Assembly (NCBI GenBank): GCA_002150815.3
Contig: NDFF03000090.1
Span: 62,001 to 126,000, forward strand
Reading direction: 5' to 3'
Source of the DNA: Grammothele lineata
Lineage: Eukaryota > Basidiomycota > Agaricomycetes > Polyporales > Polyporaceae
DNA: 64,000 bases
In this document: positions 12,425 through 22,265 of the stretch, one piece after another
Position numbering within the stretch: the stretch's first letter is position 1
Layout of the letters: each line of letters opens with the position of its first letter
Position numbers and translations under genes: made by a program
The notes under the pieces: model-generated
What the model was told of the DNA's origin: nothing
The model's input: only the letters and a program-made list of their open reading frames with translations
The model's database searches: none

Positions 12425-15400
12425 ATGTCGACGGCTATGGATGTTCAGTCAGGCATGCGGACCTCAGCCGAGGCGGCCGCCCCTGCCCTCGCGCGCGCCG
12501 ACGTACTGGCGCGCGGCGCCGACCCCCGCGACGACGCACTGTCGCGCGACGGCGTTGAGTTGGAAGCCCAAGGTGAGCTTACCAACTCGTTCTTCATCCC
12601 TCTCCCAGACCCCGCCCCTCCCCTTCGTCGTACAAAGGCCGTTCGCGGACCTTCTTCCGACCTCGCGCTGGCAGCGAAGTGGGGTATTGCCGATCATGGT
12701 GAAGGCGTTGCGGAGGGCGTCGCGTCGGGGCGCCGCGTCACGCGTAGGCAGACCAATGCCGCGCGTGGCGGGGTGCCCCCGTCTCCTCAGGCGGAGGGCG
12801 ACGCGGTTGTTGGGGATATGGCGGCTCTCGCGCGTTCGGTCGCGGAGTCAGTGGATGGGGGGGCGCGCGATGGAGTATTCGCGGCGCCCCGCCCAGGGGT
12901 CGAGCGAGACGGCGGATCCGTCGCTCCCCCTGGAAGCTCGGTCGAGCCGCAGGCCGTAATGGTCGCGCGAGCTCCCGAGGAGAGTACCCCGGTCGAGCCG
13001 CCCAATATGGTGTGTGCTCCCGCGGATGGTACCCCGGTCGAGCCGCCCGTTCTGGTGTGTGCTCCCAGGAGAAACCCTGTCGAGCCGCCGGTCATTAAGA
13101 CTGTGTGCGCCCCGGGGCGGGCAGCCTCTGTCGAGCCGCCGGTCAGCTCGACCGAGTGTGCTCCGGAGTCCCTGGTGTCGGTCGAGCCGCGGGCCGTTCT
13201 GGCTGCGCGTGCTCCCGAGGCGGCGATCGTGTTGAGCCCCGGTGATCCCGTCGGCGCGCTCCGCGATCTGTCCAACGCCAGGGACGGCTGGGTTCTCGTG
13301 CGCTCGCGCGCGCGAGCCTCCCAGCCTCCGCGCGCGTCAGTGGAAGTGTCGTCCAAGTTTTTTCAAAACTGGTTCGACCTCTGCGAGGCCGCGGATCAGT
13401 TGGGGCCGCTACCTGCGGGATGGGAACGTCCCTCGGACGCACCTATGGCGGCGAAAGCGTATGGCATGGCCCAGCGCGCTGGGATGACTGCAGGAAGCGA
13501 TTCGGAAGAGGAGGTTGCGAAGCAACTAGATCTGGAAGCTAGCTACAGGACCGCTGTTGTACCTAGTATAGCATCAATGGCAGTACTAGTTGAAGTCAGC
13601 GATTCGTCCGAAAGTGAGCTTGAAAACTTGCCTCCTAGTCCTAAAGGAAAAAGCGTTCCTCGGACGAGCACGCAGCGCGCGTTCTTGAAGCAACACGCGC
13701 GCGGCACTCCTACGCTGCTTCCGGATGCGGTGGGTGGCTCCAGGGGGGAGTCGCGCCCTCCTGCGACGTCGCGCGCGCGTCCAACGGCAAGCGCGTTCAA
13801 ACGCGAGCCGTCTATGGTGCCAGACGGCGTCTTTTTCCAGTCAGGAGCAGCAGGCGGAGGTGGTCCTCCTAGTCCTCCGAGCTCGGACAGTTCGGACGAC
13901 GAGATGGCCCCGGATAGCACTTCGGTTAGCGATGGCTCGGGCTCGGACGACGCTGGAGACGTACCAGACATTGATGAGCCCGAGGAACGTCACAAGAAGT
14001 CCTATGATAAACGCGAGGAACGTCAGCGCAAGCGGAGTTTCCAGAAAGCGAAAAAAGCGGCTTTGAAGGCCGGGCTGAAGGTCCCACAGCCCTCTAAGTG
14101 GGACGGCGCTGCGGACTTAGATAAGTTCGAAGCGTGGGTGTTTGAAGTACAGACCTGGCAACGGCTTACCGATGTTACAGATGAAGTCGCTTTATTGTTC
14201 GTTAATCGATTCATGACCGGGGAGCCGCAGACGTTCTACATGAGACACGTTGCGCGCACCCCGGAAGAATGGACGATGACGGGCCTGTTCGAAGCGCTAT
14301 TCGATTATTGCTTCCCAGCCGATTACAAGGCGAGCCTACGTACCAAGTTGGAAACGGCGCGACAGGGAACTAGGCGCGTTCGCGACTTCGTGCGGGACCT
14401 TGAGCACCTCGCAGTCCGCTTTTCAGACGTCACGGATTTCCAACTGGTGCAGATCTTCTGGAAAGGCTTGCACGAGGAGTTGCGCTTCCATCTGCGTGAG
14501 AAGGGATTTCATCCAGAAAAGACCGAACTCACCAGATTGGTGAAGCATGCAGAGAGGCATGAGACCGCACTTGAAGGCCGCAGGCAGGAGCAGCGCGCGT
14601 ACCAGGGAAGCGTCCCAGGCCGACGTTGGGGACGTTTTTCGAACAGGGAAGACGGCCCGTCACCATGGGCGCCGAGCAAGGACCAGGGCGCTATGGGGAA
14701 GCCGCAGAAGCCCCAACAGCGTTCTAATCCAGGCGGCAAAGGTGGTCCAGCCCAGAAAGCGAACGCGCGTCCTGAAAAGAAGGAGAAGCGGGTTCAGCAT
14801 TCGCCCGAGGAATTGGACCGGCTGCGAGCTGAGGACCGGTGCTTTACCTGTATGGAGGTTGGCCATACGAGCCGCAACTGCAAAACGCGAAAGACGGCTA
14901 AAGCCCCTTCGCAGGCGCAGGGTGTACGCGCGAGCGCGGTACATTTTGCGGATCTGGAAGAGCTTGCCGGCCGAGCGCGCCAGTCGCCGCGCTACGACTC
15001 TGTCGGCGTCGCGTCCATGCGAGTTGTAGACCCGGGGCACAGCGCGCCTCGCGCGGAGGGCGTATGGTCGCGCGCGTCCTGGGAAGACGCAGCGGAGTAC
15101 CTGCGAGCTCGTTTGGTCAGTTATTTCGACCCCGCAATTGCGATAGCGGCAGGCCGCGAGCCCTTGGCGCGTTTTGACGTGCAGCACTATGGCGAGGCTG
15201 ACTTCGAGGTAGTGGACATGCTCGCGCCGCCGTGGCACGTCGCGGAGTGGGTTGTGACGCGAGCACAGCTGGATGATACGAACTGGTCAGTCGAGGACAT
15301 GCTCCAAGAGGGATGGAACGACTATATACATTTTGAAGGGAACCCCATGTGGGGCCATGCGTTCCCTCCCGGAGAAACGCATGATCGCGATCTCCCCGCC

Positions 15401-18400
15401 ATTTTCTGGCTGCGGGCGCTGTTCGCGCAGCAGCTCGAGCGCGAGTTCCCAGACTTGTCTGCGGAGGAGCGCAACGCCTTAGTTAGCGTCGAGAGAGACC
15501 CCGAAGGGTATCGGGTGCACTTACAGGCTACGGGCGAGTCGCGTGTCATCGCGCGCACGGACGTGTACGAGCTTGACTTCCACGCGCGTCGCTGGCTGAG
15601 CGCGTGGATCGACGAAACTCGCCCGAGTGCGCCGGAGGGCGTATGGGCGCGCGCGCACGCACGCGATTGTGAGGAGTACCTGGAGGCCCTCTTTGTGAGT
15701 TACTTCGCGAGGAGCTCGACGGACGAAGACGCGTACCTGCGCTTCCTCGTGGAGGAGCTCCCAGAGGAGCGCGCCTTCATAGTGCACGACTCCGAGGCGC
15801 GCGCGGGCTGGGTGAGCGAATATCGCGTCAGCAGGGCTCAGCTGGATAATGAATCTTGGGATGTACGACGCACTGTGAGGGCTGCCTGGCTCGACTGGGT
15901 CTCGCGCGCATCGCGCGAAGACCAGGGGATGCGCTTCCCGCAAGGAGATGCGCCCGATGAGTCGTACCCCGCATTGCATTGGATACAGGCTCATGTCGAT
16001 CTCATTCTCCGGGAGGAGTATGGTGATGACACGGACTGGGATGAAATCATCAGGATCTGGCTGGAGGACGATGGGTACGTGCTCACCTTCGCGCTGAGTG
16101 GAGTCAACTACCTCATCACTCACCAGCAGTTGCAGGCAGCGAACTTCGTGCTGCGTGACATCGTTATGGATCACATGCAGTGGTGGAGTGTGCAGGATCT
16201 GATGGAATACGTGCGCGAGGTCGAAGAGCGTCGCGCGCGCCGTCAGCATGTCATGATGTGCGGAGCGTGGCCCAGACGAGTGCGGAAAGGGAAGTCTAAG
16301 GACGTACCTAGTAACGCTGTACCTGGAGTCGAGCGGAACGCGATGCGCACAGCCGACTATACGCGTGTGATGCCTCGTCCGATTGTCATTGCAGTTGAGG
16401 TCAACGGACAGCCGGTTCGGGCTCTCCTAGACAGCGGTTCCATGGCGGATTTCGTATCTACGACGCTCGTTGATCAGCTGTCTTTAGAGAAAGAATATCT
16501 CGAGAAACCCTTACCGGTGCAGCTGGCGGTTCACGGGTCGCGTTCCAAGATCAATTGTTGTACGACGGTCCATTTTTCCTACCAGGAAATCAACTGTCGT
16601 AAGCGTTTCGACGTGGCGAACCTGGATAACTATGACATGATACTGGGCACACCTTTTATATACCAGCATCGCGTCGTCTCTGGATTGAATCCAACGCGCG
16701 TTGTTGTCGGGTCGACGGACCCTCTTCCCATCCACGATGGTGAGGACACGGCGGTGATCCTGTCGGCAGCAGCGAAACTGTTGGAGGAAAGTCTGGATGA
16801 GCTACGGGCACAATTGGCTAAGGAGGCGGAGGACTTATGTCAGGACGGCGCGCGCGCCGCGCTGCCTCCGCTGCGGGACGTCAACCACACGATTCCTTTG
16901 ATTGATGAGACAAAGGTCTATTCCTGGCGTCCGTCAAAATGTCCCGACGCTCTAAGGCCGCTCTGGCATGAGAAGAAGAAGGCTTACCTACAGTCTGGGC
17001 GGTGGCAGCTGGCCTCCGGCGTGAACTCGTCGCCAATGCTGATGATTCCGAAGCCGGCGCGGGAGGATGGGATTCTGCGCCTGCGCACGGTGGTGGACAA
17101 GCGTCAGCAGAACGCAAACACGCACAAGTTGTCCGCTCCGCTGCCGGACATCGAAGGAATCCTGCGGAACGTCGTGAAGCATAAATACCGAAGCATCATA
17201 GATGGGAAGGACGCTTACGAACAGATCCGTGTGGTGCCAGAGCATGTCCCACGGACTCTATTTACGACGCCTGACGGCACAATGGTCAGTCTTGTTCTGC
17301 AACAAGGCGATGTGAACGGTCCGACGACGTACCAGACTGTAATGAACCATATATTTGCGCCATACATTGGAGTCTTCATGGACGTCTACCTAGATGACAT
17401 TGTGATCTATTCAGACACAATCGAGGATCATATGAAGCACGTACGAATGATATTCGACGTCCTTCGACGCGAGAAGTTCTTCCTGGGCGCCGATAAGATG
17501 AATTTCTTTGCGGAGAAGCTCAAGATTCTCGGACATGTGATCGACTCACGTGGAATTGCGATGGACCCGCACAAGGTTGACTCCGTCTTGAACTGGAAGA
17601 CCCCGACGATGAAGGCGTTGCTGAGTAGTTTCTTGGGTGCAGTAGGGTTCCTGGCGCCGGACTGCGAAGGTATTCGCATTCCGATGGGTGTCCTGGCTCC
17701 GCTGACGAGTGCGGCTAAACCGTGGATTTGGACAGCCACTCACCAGCGTGCCTTTGAACAGGTAAAGACGGCCGTACAGGAGGCTCGCGATCGGAGGCGG
17801 GTGGCGTTGGATTATTCCTCAGGTGCGCCACCAATCAACCTGGTTACTGATGCGTCGCTGACTGGAGCGAGCGGGTATATTAGCCAGGGCGATGATCTAA
17901 AGACGGCCGCCGTGGTCACCTTCTGGTCCGGAAAGTTCAACTCGGCGCAGCAAAATTATCCTGTGCACGAGCAGGAGTTGCTGGCGATTGTAGAGTCGCT
18001 TAAGCGATTTCGGCCGCTGCTTCTGGGAACAAAATTTCGGATCTGCACGGACCACAAGGCGTTAGAGTACTTCATGTCGCAGAAGGACTTGTCCAGTCGT
18101 CAGAACAGATGGTTGGATGTACTCAACGAATTCGATTTTGTGGTTCAGTACATCCCAGGCGAGACGAACGTTCTGGCCGACGCTTTGTCGCGCATCTACA
18201 GCGCGGAGCCTGTTGGGATAGAGCGGGCGGCATCAGAATTTGTTAGCGACGATGGTGGTGGCGTACCGACGGTGGCGCGGGCTCTGGATATTATCCGGCC
18301 CGTTTATACCGGGGCGGCCGTGGTTTTGGACGAACCACAGCCCCGTCGATCGTCGCGATTGGCCGCTAAGCCAAGACCCGCGGGGGCGTATCGCGCGATG

Positions 18401-19855
18401 CACGAAGGGGTGTGGCGCGACGGCATGGCCGCCGCGGGGGAAGACCCAGATTCAGACGAGGAGGCCGCCGCGCTGCTGGTGGACGAGGATGCCGGCCCCG
18501 GGATGGCCGATGAGGTCGCGGATATTCTGGTTCCGGAGCGCCATCAGGAGGCCGATACACATGCAGCGATCGGGATAAACGTACCTTCCAGCGTCCTAGA
18601 TAGCGCGAGCGAGCTCGGGATGCAGCTCCCGGAGAGCCTGCGCGGAAAGTACGCAGGCGACGTGTATTTCAGCCGGATAGTCGACAAGGTTGATGAGCAC
18701 CCGGCGTTCTCGTACGAGGATGGCCTGCTGTATGTCAGCACTGAGGGAGCGCATCGCCTGTGCATTCCTGACGTTGTGCTGGGCACGCGGCGGGCGCGCG
18801 AGATACTGCTGAGACACGCGCATTCGATCCTGGCACATTTGGGGGCGCGCAAGACGCTTGAGTATCTGCGCGCGGAGGTGTGGTGGCCGTCCATGGTGTC
18901 GGATGTAGCGGCATACTGCCGAACTTGCAGCGTGTGCGCGACAACGAAATCCGCGACCGCGAGGCCGTTAGGACTTCTGAAACCCCTACAGGTCCCTCGT
19001 CGTCCCTGGCAGTACATCGGCATCGATTTTGTCGGTCCGCTGCCGGCATCCGAGAATAGGCTTGGATCCTTCGACATGATCTGCGTGATTATAGATCAGC
19101 TCACGTCTATGGTACATCTTGTGCCGGTTTTGCAGACTTACGGTGCGGCAGAGACGGCGGAGGTCGTGTTTGAACACGTGTATAAGTTGCATGGCCTACC
19201 GGAGCGGATTATCAGTGACCGCGATACGCTGTTTACGAGCACTTTCTGGCGGCGATTGCACGAGCTCTTGGGCACGGAGCTTCGCCTCTCGTCGGCTTAC
19301 CATCCCCAGTCCGATGGCGCGACAGAGCGAGCGAACCGCACTATGACGCAACTCCTGCGCCAGTGTGTTCGGCCTGACCAGAAGGACTGGGTACAGCGCC
19401 TCCCGGCCATTGAGTTGGCTATGAACATGGCACGCTCGGAAACGACGGGCTTCTCACCTTTTTACCTGAATTACGGACAAATGCCGCGATCACTGGTGTG
19501 GTCTAGCGAGTGCGACTACCCTGGAGTAAGAGTGTTTGCTCAGCGGATGAAGGAAGCGATCATGACCGCGCACGACGCGATCATCGCGGCGAGGGTTAAC
19601 CAAACGACTCACGCGAACAGGCACCGCAGGGCGGCCGGATTTCAGGAGGGGGATTTCGTTTACCTGTCGACAAAGAACTTGTCATTGCCCAAAGGGCGTG
19701 CGCGCAAGCTCGCGCCAAAGTACCTGGGACCTTTTCGGATCTCCAAGGTGCTTAGTGAGGGGGCAACTTACCAGCTTGAGCTTTCGGAAGAGTTGCGAGC
19801 GCGCGGCCTGCACAACGCGTTCCATGCGTCGTTGTTGAGCATCAGTACTTCGTGA
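12425..19855 (+). CDS. Retrotransposon Gag-Pol polyprotein, N-terminal 2476 residues (cut by nested insertion)
   Basis: A single frame with no Gag/Pol shift. In order: a low-complexity N-terminus with VEPP...CAP repeats (12940-13225); Gag ending in a CCHC knuckle (CFTCMEVGHTSRNC, from residue about 806); four repeats of an unnamed module (15046-16230); an aspartic protease (ALLDSGSMADFVS near 16420); reverse transcriptase with YLDDIVIYS near 17387; RNase H (TDASLTGASGYI, ICTDHKALEYF); and integrase with an HHCC zinc finger (HLGARK..., CRTCSVC) and the DDE residues in GIDFVGP, SDRDTLF and DGATERANRT. A GPY/F-like segment (KYLGPFRIS) follows. The last codons before the stop belong to the nested element. 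All catalytic motifs look intact, but the product lacks the chromodomain that lies beyond the insertion. The frame is long and free of introns, unlike neighbouring host genes. Confidence 0.95.
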   Translation: MSTAMDVQSGMRTSAEAAAPALARADVLARGADPRDDALSRDGVELEAQGELTNSFFIPLPDPAPPLRRTKAVRGPSSDLALAAKWGIADHGEGVAEGVASGRRVTRRQTNAARGGVPPSPQAEGDAVVGDMAALARSVAESVDGGARDGVFAAPRPGVERDGGSVAPPGSSVEPQAVMVARAPEESTPVEPPNMVCAPADGTPVEPPVLVCAPRRNPVEPPVIKTVCAPGRAASVEPPVSSTECAPESLVSVEPRAVLAARAPEAAIVLSPGDPVGALRDLSNARDGWVLVRSRARASQPPRASVEVSSKFFQNWFDLCEAADQLGPLPAGWERPSDAPMAAKAYGMAQRAGMTAGSDSEEEVAKQLDLEASYRTAVVPSIASMAVLVEVSDSSESELENLPPSPKGKSVPRTSTQRAFLKQHARGTPTLLPDAVGGSRGESRPPATSRARPTASAFKREPSMVPDGVFFQSGAAGGGGPPSPPSSDSSDDEMAPDSTSVSDGSGSDDAGDVPDIDEPEERHKKSYDKREERQRKRSFQKAKKAALKAGLKVPQPSKWDGAADLDKFEAWVFEVQTWQRLTDVTDEVALLFVNRFMTGEPQTFYMRHVARTPEEWTMTGLFEALFDYCFPADYKASLRTKLETARQGTRRVRDFVRDLEHLAVRFSDVTDFQLVQIFWKGLHEELRFHLREKGFHPEKTELTRLVKHAERHETALEGRRQEQRAYQGSVPGRRWGRFSNREDGPSPWAPSKDQGAMGKPQKPQQRSNPGGKGGPAQKANARPEKKEKRVQHSPEELDRLRAEDRCFTCMEVGHTSRNCKTRKTAKAPSQAQGVRASAVHFADLEELAGRARQSPRYDSVGVASMRVVDPGHSAPRAEGVWSRASWEDAAEYLRARLVSYFDPAIAIAAGREPLARFDVQHYGEADFEVVDMLAPPWHVAEWVVTRAQLDDTNWSVEDMLQEGWNDYIHFEGNPMWGHAFPPGETHDRDLPAIFWLRALFAQQLEREFPDLSAEERNALVSVERDPEGYRVHLQATGESRVIARTDVYELDFHARRWLSAWIDETRPSAPEGVWARAHARDCEEYLEALFVSYFARSSTDEDAYLRFLVEELPEERAFIVHDSEARAGWVSEYRVSRAQLDNESWDVRRTVRAAWLDWVSRASREDQGMRFPQGDAPDESYPALHWIQAHVDLILREEYGDDTDWDEIIRIWLEDDGYVLTFALSGVNYLITHQQLQAANFVLRDIVMDHMQWWSVQDLMEYVREVEERRARRQHVMMCGAWPRRVRKGKSKDVPSNAVPGVERNAMRTADYTRVMPRPIVIAVEVNGQPVRALLDSGSMADFVSTTLVDQLSLEKEYLEKPLPVQLAVHGSRSKINCCTTVHFSYQEINCRKRFDVANLDNYDMILGTPFIYQHRVVSGLNPTRVVVGSTDPLPIHDGEDTAVILSAAAKLLEESLDELRAQLAKEAEDLCQDGARAALPPLRDVNHTIPLIDETKVYSWRPSKCPDALRPLWHEKKKAYLQSGRWQLASGVNSSPMLMIPKPAREDGILRLRTVVDKRQQNANTHKLSAPLPDIEGILRNVVKHKYRSIIDGKDAYEQIRVVPEHVPRTLFTTPDGTMVSLVLQQGDVNGPTTYQTVMNHIFAPYIGVFMDVYLDDIVIYSDTIEDHMKHVRMIFDVLRREKFFLGADKMNFFAEKLKILGHVIDSRGIAMDPHKVDSVLNWKTPTMKALLSSFLGAVGFLAPDCEGIRIPMGVLAPLTSAAKPWIWTATHQRAFEQVKTAVQEARDRRRVALDYSSGAPPINLVTDASLTGASGYISQGDDLKTAAVVTFWSGKFNSAQQNYPVHEQELLAIVESLKRFRPLLLGTKFRICTDHKALEYFMSQKDLSSRQNRWLDVLNEFDFVVQYIPGETNVLADALSRIYSAEPVGIERAASEFVSDDGGGVPTVARALDIIRPVYTGAAVVLDEPQPRRSSRLAAKPRPAGAYRAMHEGVWRDGMAAAGEDPDSDEEAAALLVDEDAGPGMADEVADILVPERHQEADTHAAIGINVPSSVLDSASELGMQLPESLRGKYAGDVYFSRIVDKVDEHPAFSYEDGLLYVSTEGAHRLCIPDVVLGTRRAREILLRHAHSILAHLGARKTLEYLRAEVWWPSMVSDVAAYCRTCSVCATTKSATARPLGLLKPLQVPRRPWQYIGIDFVGPLPASENRLGSFDMICVIIDQLTSMVHLVPVLQTYGAAETAEVVFEHVYKLHGLPERIISDRDTLFTSTFWRRLHELLGTELRLSSAYHPQSDGATERANRTMTQLLRQCVRPDQKDWVQRLPAIELAMNMARSETTGFSPFYLNYGQMPRSLVWSSECDYPGVRVFAQRMKEAIMTAHDAIIAARVNQTTHANRHRRAAGFQEGDFVYLSTKNLSLPKGRARKLAPKYLGPFRISKVLSEGATYQLELSEELRARGLHNAFHASLLSISTS
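12940..13225 (+). repeat. Degenerate VEPP...CAP repeats in the Gag N-terminus
   Basis: About seven imperfect units of roughly 60-70 bases each encode a short phrase close to (P/S)VEPPxxxxxCAP or ARAPE. The units differ by point changes and small in-frame indels, so the repeat is ageing but kept in frame. Function unknown; it lies in a low-complexity region ahead of Gag. Confidence 0.75.
15046..16230 (+). repeat. Tandem unnamed module between the Gag zinc knuckle and protease
   Basis: This segment of the polyprotein is a duplicated block of about 190 residues. EGVWSRASWEDAAEYL... and EGVWARAHARDCEEYL... start the two blocks, and each block seems to be two related half-units of about 85-95 residues: an aromatic-start helix, an acidic turn, a beta-like stretch (YRVHLQATG, YVLTFALSG), R/Q-AQLD-type endings, then a W-containing helix. 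I do not recognise the fold. It is not protease, RT or a standard Gag domain. Confidence 0.6.
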
Positions 19856-19864
19856 AATCCATTA
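19840..19864 (+). repeat. Left terminal inverted repeat of the nested element
   Basis: CATCAGTAC, two bases, then CGTGAAATCCATTA. It pairs with the reverse complement of 22241-22265 except at the two central bases (TT versus CC). Confidence 0.88.
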
Positions 19865-20126
19865 CATCATTATACCCATTATCATGCGCACTAATGGCCC
19901 GTAATGGAATATAAGCGACTTAATGGACTCGTGCAAAAATAATGGACAGTAATGCCCACTGACGGGCTCACACTCGTAGCTATGTCGGAATCATTTCTCA
20001 GTAAGCTACAAAATACAGACTTGGTGACGTATGTAATCGTAGCTACACATGCAGCACCGCAGTTTGGATCCGATGAGCGACAATGTCTGCGTGTACCCGA
20101 GATGATAGCCTGTGAGCGTACGCATT

Positions 20127-20640
20127 TCAAGCTGTTTGCTCGCACTGGGGAAAACGCAGGATCGTCAGCAGCGCAAACCACGCAGTATCACAATACTCGT
20201 CTGCAAGCGCTAGGGCCGGCAGGGAGTAGGGCAGGCTAGGGTGAGCGCGGGGCACAGTCGGATCGCGGGCCTGTGCCCACTGCACGGCCTGAGGTCGGGG
20301 ATGTGAGACACTCACTCTGTAGAACCGGACAATGCTGTACTATGCGGTTAGAAACCTCATAATGGTGAGCAGGATGTCGTATGGAAGACGATGCCGCAGA
20401 GAGTCGTACGTTTCTTGTGCGGAGAGGCAAGGGTGATGCGGGCAAGAGCAGACGGCCAGCGTATGCTGGCCGGGGCCCCGGTTGCTTGTACCAACTGACT
20501 CACAACGCCCGTTTCCTGGGCGTAGCCCGGGGGGAGGAAGAGGGTAATAAACATCCGTGCTAGCTGGGGAACACTCACATACGGAGGCCGAGGGCATGGG
20601 GGACAAAAACAGGACTCACAAGTCGCCCACAATTCGGGGT
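20127..20640 (-). other. Gene-like fragment captured inside the nested element
   Basis: On the minus strand the frame ending near 20340 reads HRLPYDILLTIMRFLTA, which resembles the start of an F-box (LP.DIL..I..FL). It is followed by a plausible short intron (GTGAGTGTC to GTGCAG) and an exon with the hydrophobic phrase EYCDTAWFALLTILRF. Stops interrupt any longer product. It may be a captured and decayed host-gene piece, or chance; the F-box reading is weak. Confidence 0.25.
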
Positions 20641-22240
20641 CCACCAAAAATGCTAATTCAAAGCAGATATATCAACAACACCTGCAGCAAGACGCGCTCG
20701 ACACCGAGATAGTTGTGTTTCTCCCGTTTTGAGCCTGACCGCGGATAAGATAGATATGAGCCTGCTGTCGATAAGTACAGTGAGGAGAGCGGGCTGCTAC
20801 TTACGAGAGTCACTGGAGAGCATAGTATTAGCTGTGCATCCTGTGATGCAACTGTTAGTTGAGGATGTGGAGGCAAAAGATGAGCTGGATGAGGGTAGGA
20901 CGATGGAGAAGAGTACCGAAGCGCCAAAACTCGATGCACCAGCTGGCAGCGGTCGATGGGCGCTTCGGACTTGTTTCTTTGCTTTCTATGCGTCGTCCTC
21001 GTCCTCTGTCTCGTCCTTCCTATCTGCCGCCTCGTCGCCGTCTCAACCACCTCGTCTACCTTATCGGCCTGCCCCTTGCTTCTGTTTTCTTCTTCAATTG
21101 CGTAACTAGCCTCGTCCTCATCCTCAACGAGTCTCTGGCCTCCCTGACAGGCCCTCCGTGCATACGAGGTCGCCCCGTCGCTGCAATGGGTCAATACGGC
21201 CCAGGTACGTGTATGGCCACGCTGTCCATGCGAGAGCCTGGAGCCATTGAAGGGAATTCGCTCGGGGAACCCGTATAGGGCTCGTCTTTCAGTACGTTGT
21301 CCTGCCCGATGACGACAGCCTCTCTAGGCGACAAGCCCGCCACACGCACGCGCTTCTCAACCGCTGGTACGTACGATGTTTAGCTCCGGCGGTTTGACGT
21401 AGCATGGGGCCAGGATACGATTGCGGGGAACAGCACGACAATCGTGCACAGTCGGATCCGTCCCGCCGACACCCAGCTCCCATACCGCAGCCGCCAGCCA
21501 GCCAACACCGCGCCGCACGCCAGCACGTTGCATACCGTGTCCGACTCCACGAAACCCACGGGGACCTGCGCGTGCACCTGGCTCTCCACGGACACCCGAG
21601 ACTACAATGACGCGACGTACTGCGAGTCCATCTCCCCCACAGCACTGTCACCACGTCCACCACTCAGCATGCATGGCTACAGAGGGTCGTCGAGCCTGCT
21701 GAACTGTCACGGCTCGTGGAACCACAGTAGCTCGCGTGGGAGGCGGTGCGCTCACAGGCACACTAGGTACCCAACGACGTTCATGCGCATTGTGCTTTCG
21801 CTCGTCCCTCAGGCCATAGTTGTGCGTGCTCTAATCATGTGCTCTCCTCTAACGAGTCACCCTCATATTCATACCCCTGACAGCATGTATGAGCGAGTCG
21901 ATTAGACAATTAGCCTGTTGCGCACGCTGTTGAAAAGTAGTCATAGATACTAGTAGTAGCTGCGCGATCCGTTCCTAGAGCGGCAGCTTCTCTCCAATGC
22001 GCCTGACAGGCTTGTAATACACCCTTTAATGATATCCGTCATCTGCTTAGCATGCATCCCTGTGTTCCCGTTCAATCACATATTTGAGTCGGTTCACTTA
22101 CAAGGGCATTAGAACTCATTACGAGCCATTATCTCATTCGCTCACTTATGAAAATCGCGTCCATTAACGAAATCTGTCTAATGGCGTCTAATGGCCATTA
22201 AAGCGCACTTATTGCCATTATTCGCTGATTTAATGCGAGT

Positions 22241-22265
22241 TAATGGATTTCACGGGGTACTGATG
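22241..22265 (-). repeat. Right terminal inverted repeat of the nested element
   Basis: TAATGGATTTCACG, two bases, then GTACTGATG: the mirror of the left end. AG follows at 22266-22267, the second copy of the flanking dinucleotide. Confidence 0.88.

Larger units (their letters stand above)
19840..22265. mobile_element. Nested non-autonomous inverted-repeat DNA element (2,426 bp)
   Basis: Ends are a 25-bp inverted repeat with two mismatches (19840-19864 and 22241-22265), flanked on both sides by AG. Removing the element plus one AG joins the two polyprotein frames exactly and gives the expected LLRPHFPND sequence before the chromodomain, so the ends are well defined. Both subterminal zones are dense in TAATGG/CCATTA hexamers (six within 19858-19950, seven within 22120-22250), typical of transposase-binding clusters. 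No transposase frame is present; the longest frame is under 180 codons. The superfamily is unclear, as a 2-bp duplication does not fit hAT (8 bp) or classic Tc1 (TA). Interior minus-strand fragments look spliced and gene-like. Confidence 0.85.

Noticed and set aside
14660..15238. 192-codon minus-strand frame inside Gag
   Set aside because: Antisense shadow of the Gag-Pol frame; Arg-rich composition typical of such shadows.
19838..22263. GTACT as a 5-bp target duplication of the nested element
   Set aside because: GTACT occurs on both sides but belongs to the inverted repeat, and using it leaves the polyprotein out of frame, whereas AG restores the frame exactly.
19840..22265. Calling the nested element hAT, CACTA or Helitron
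   Set aside because: Inverted ends exclude a Helitron. The 2-bp AG flank does not fit hAT or TA-target elements, and there is no transposase. Left unassigned.
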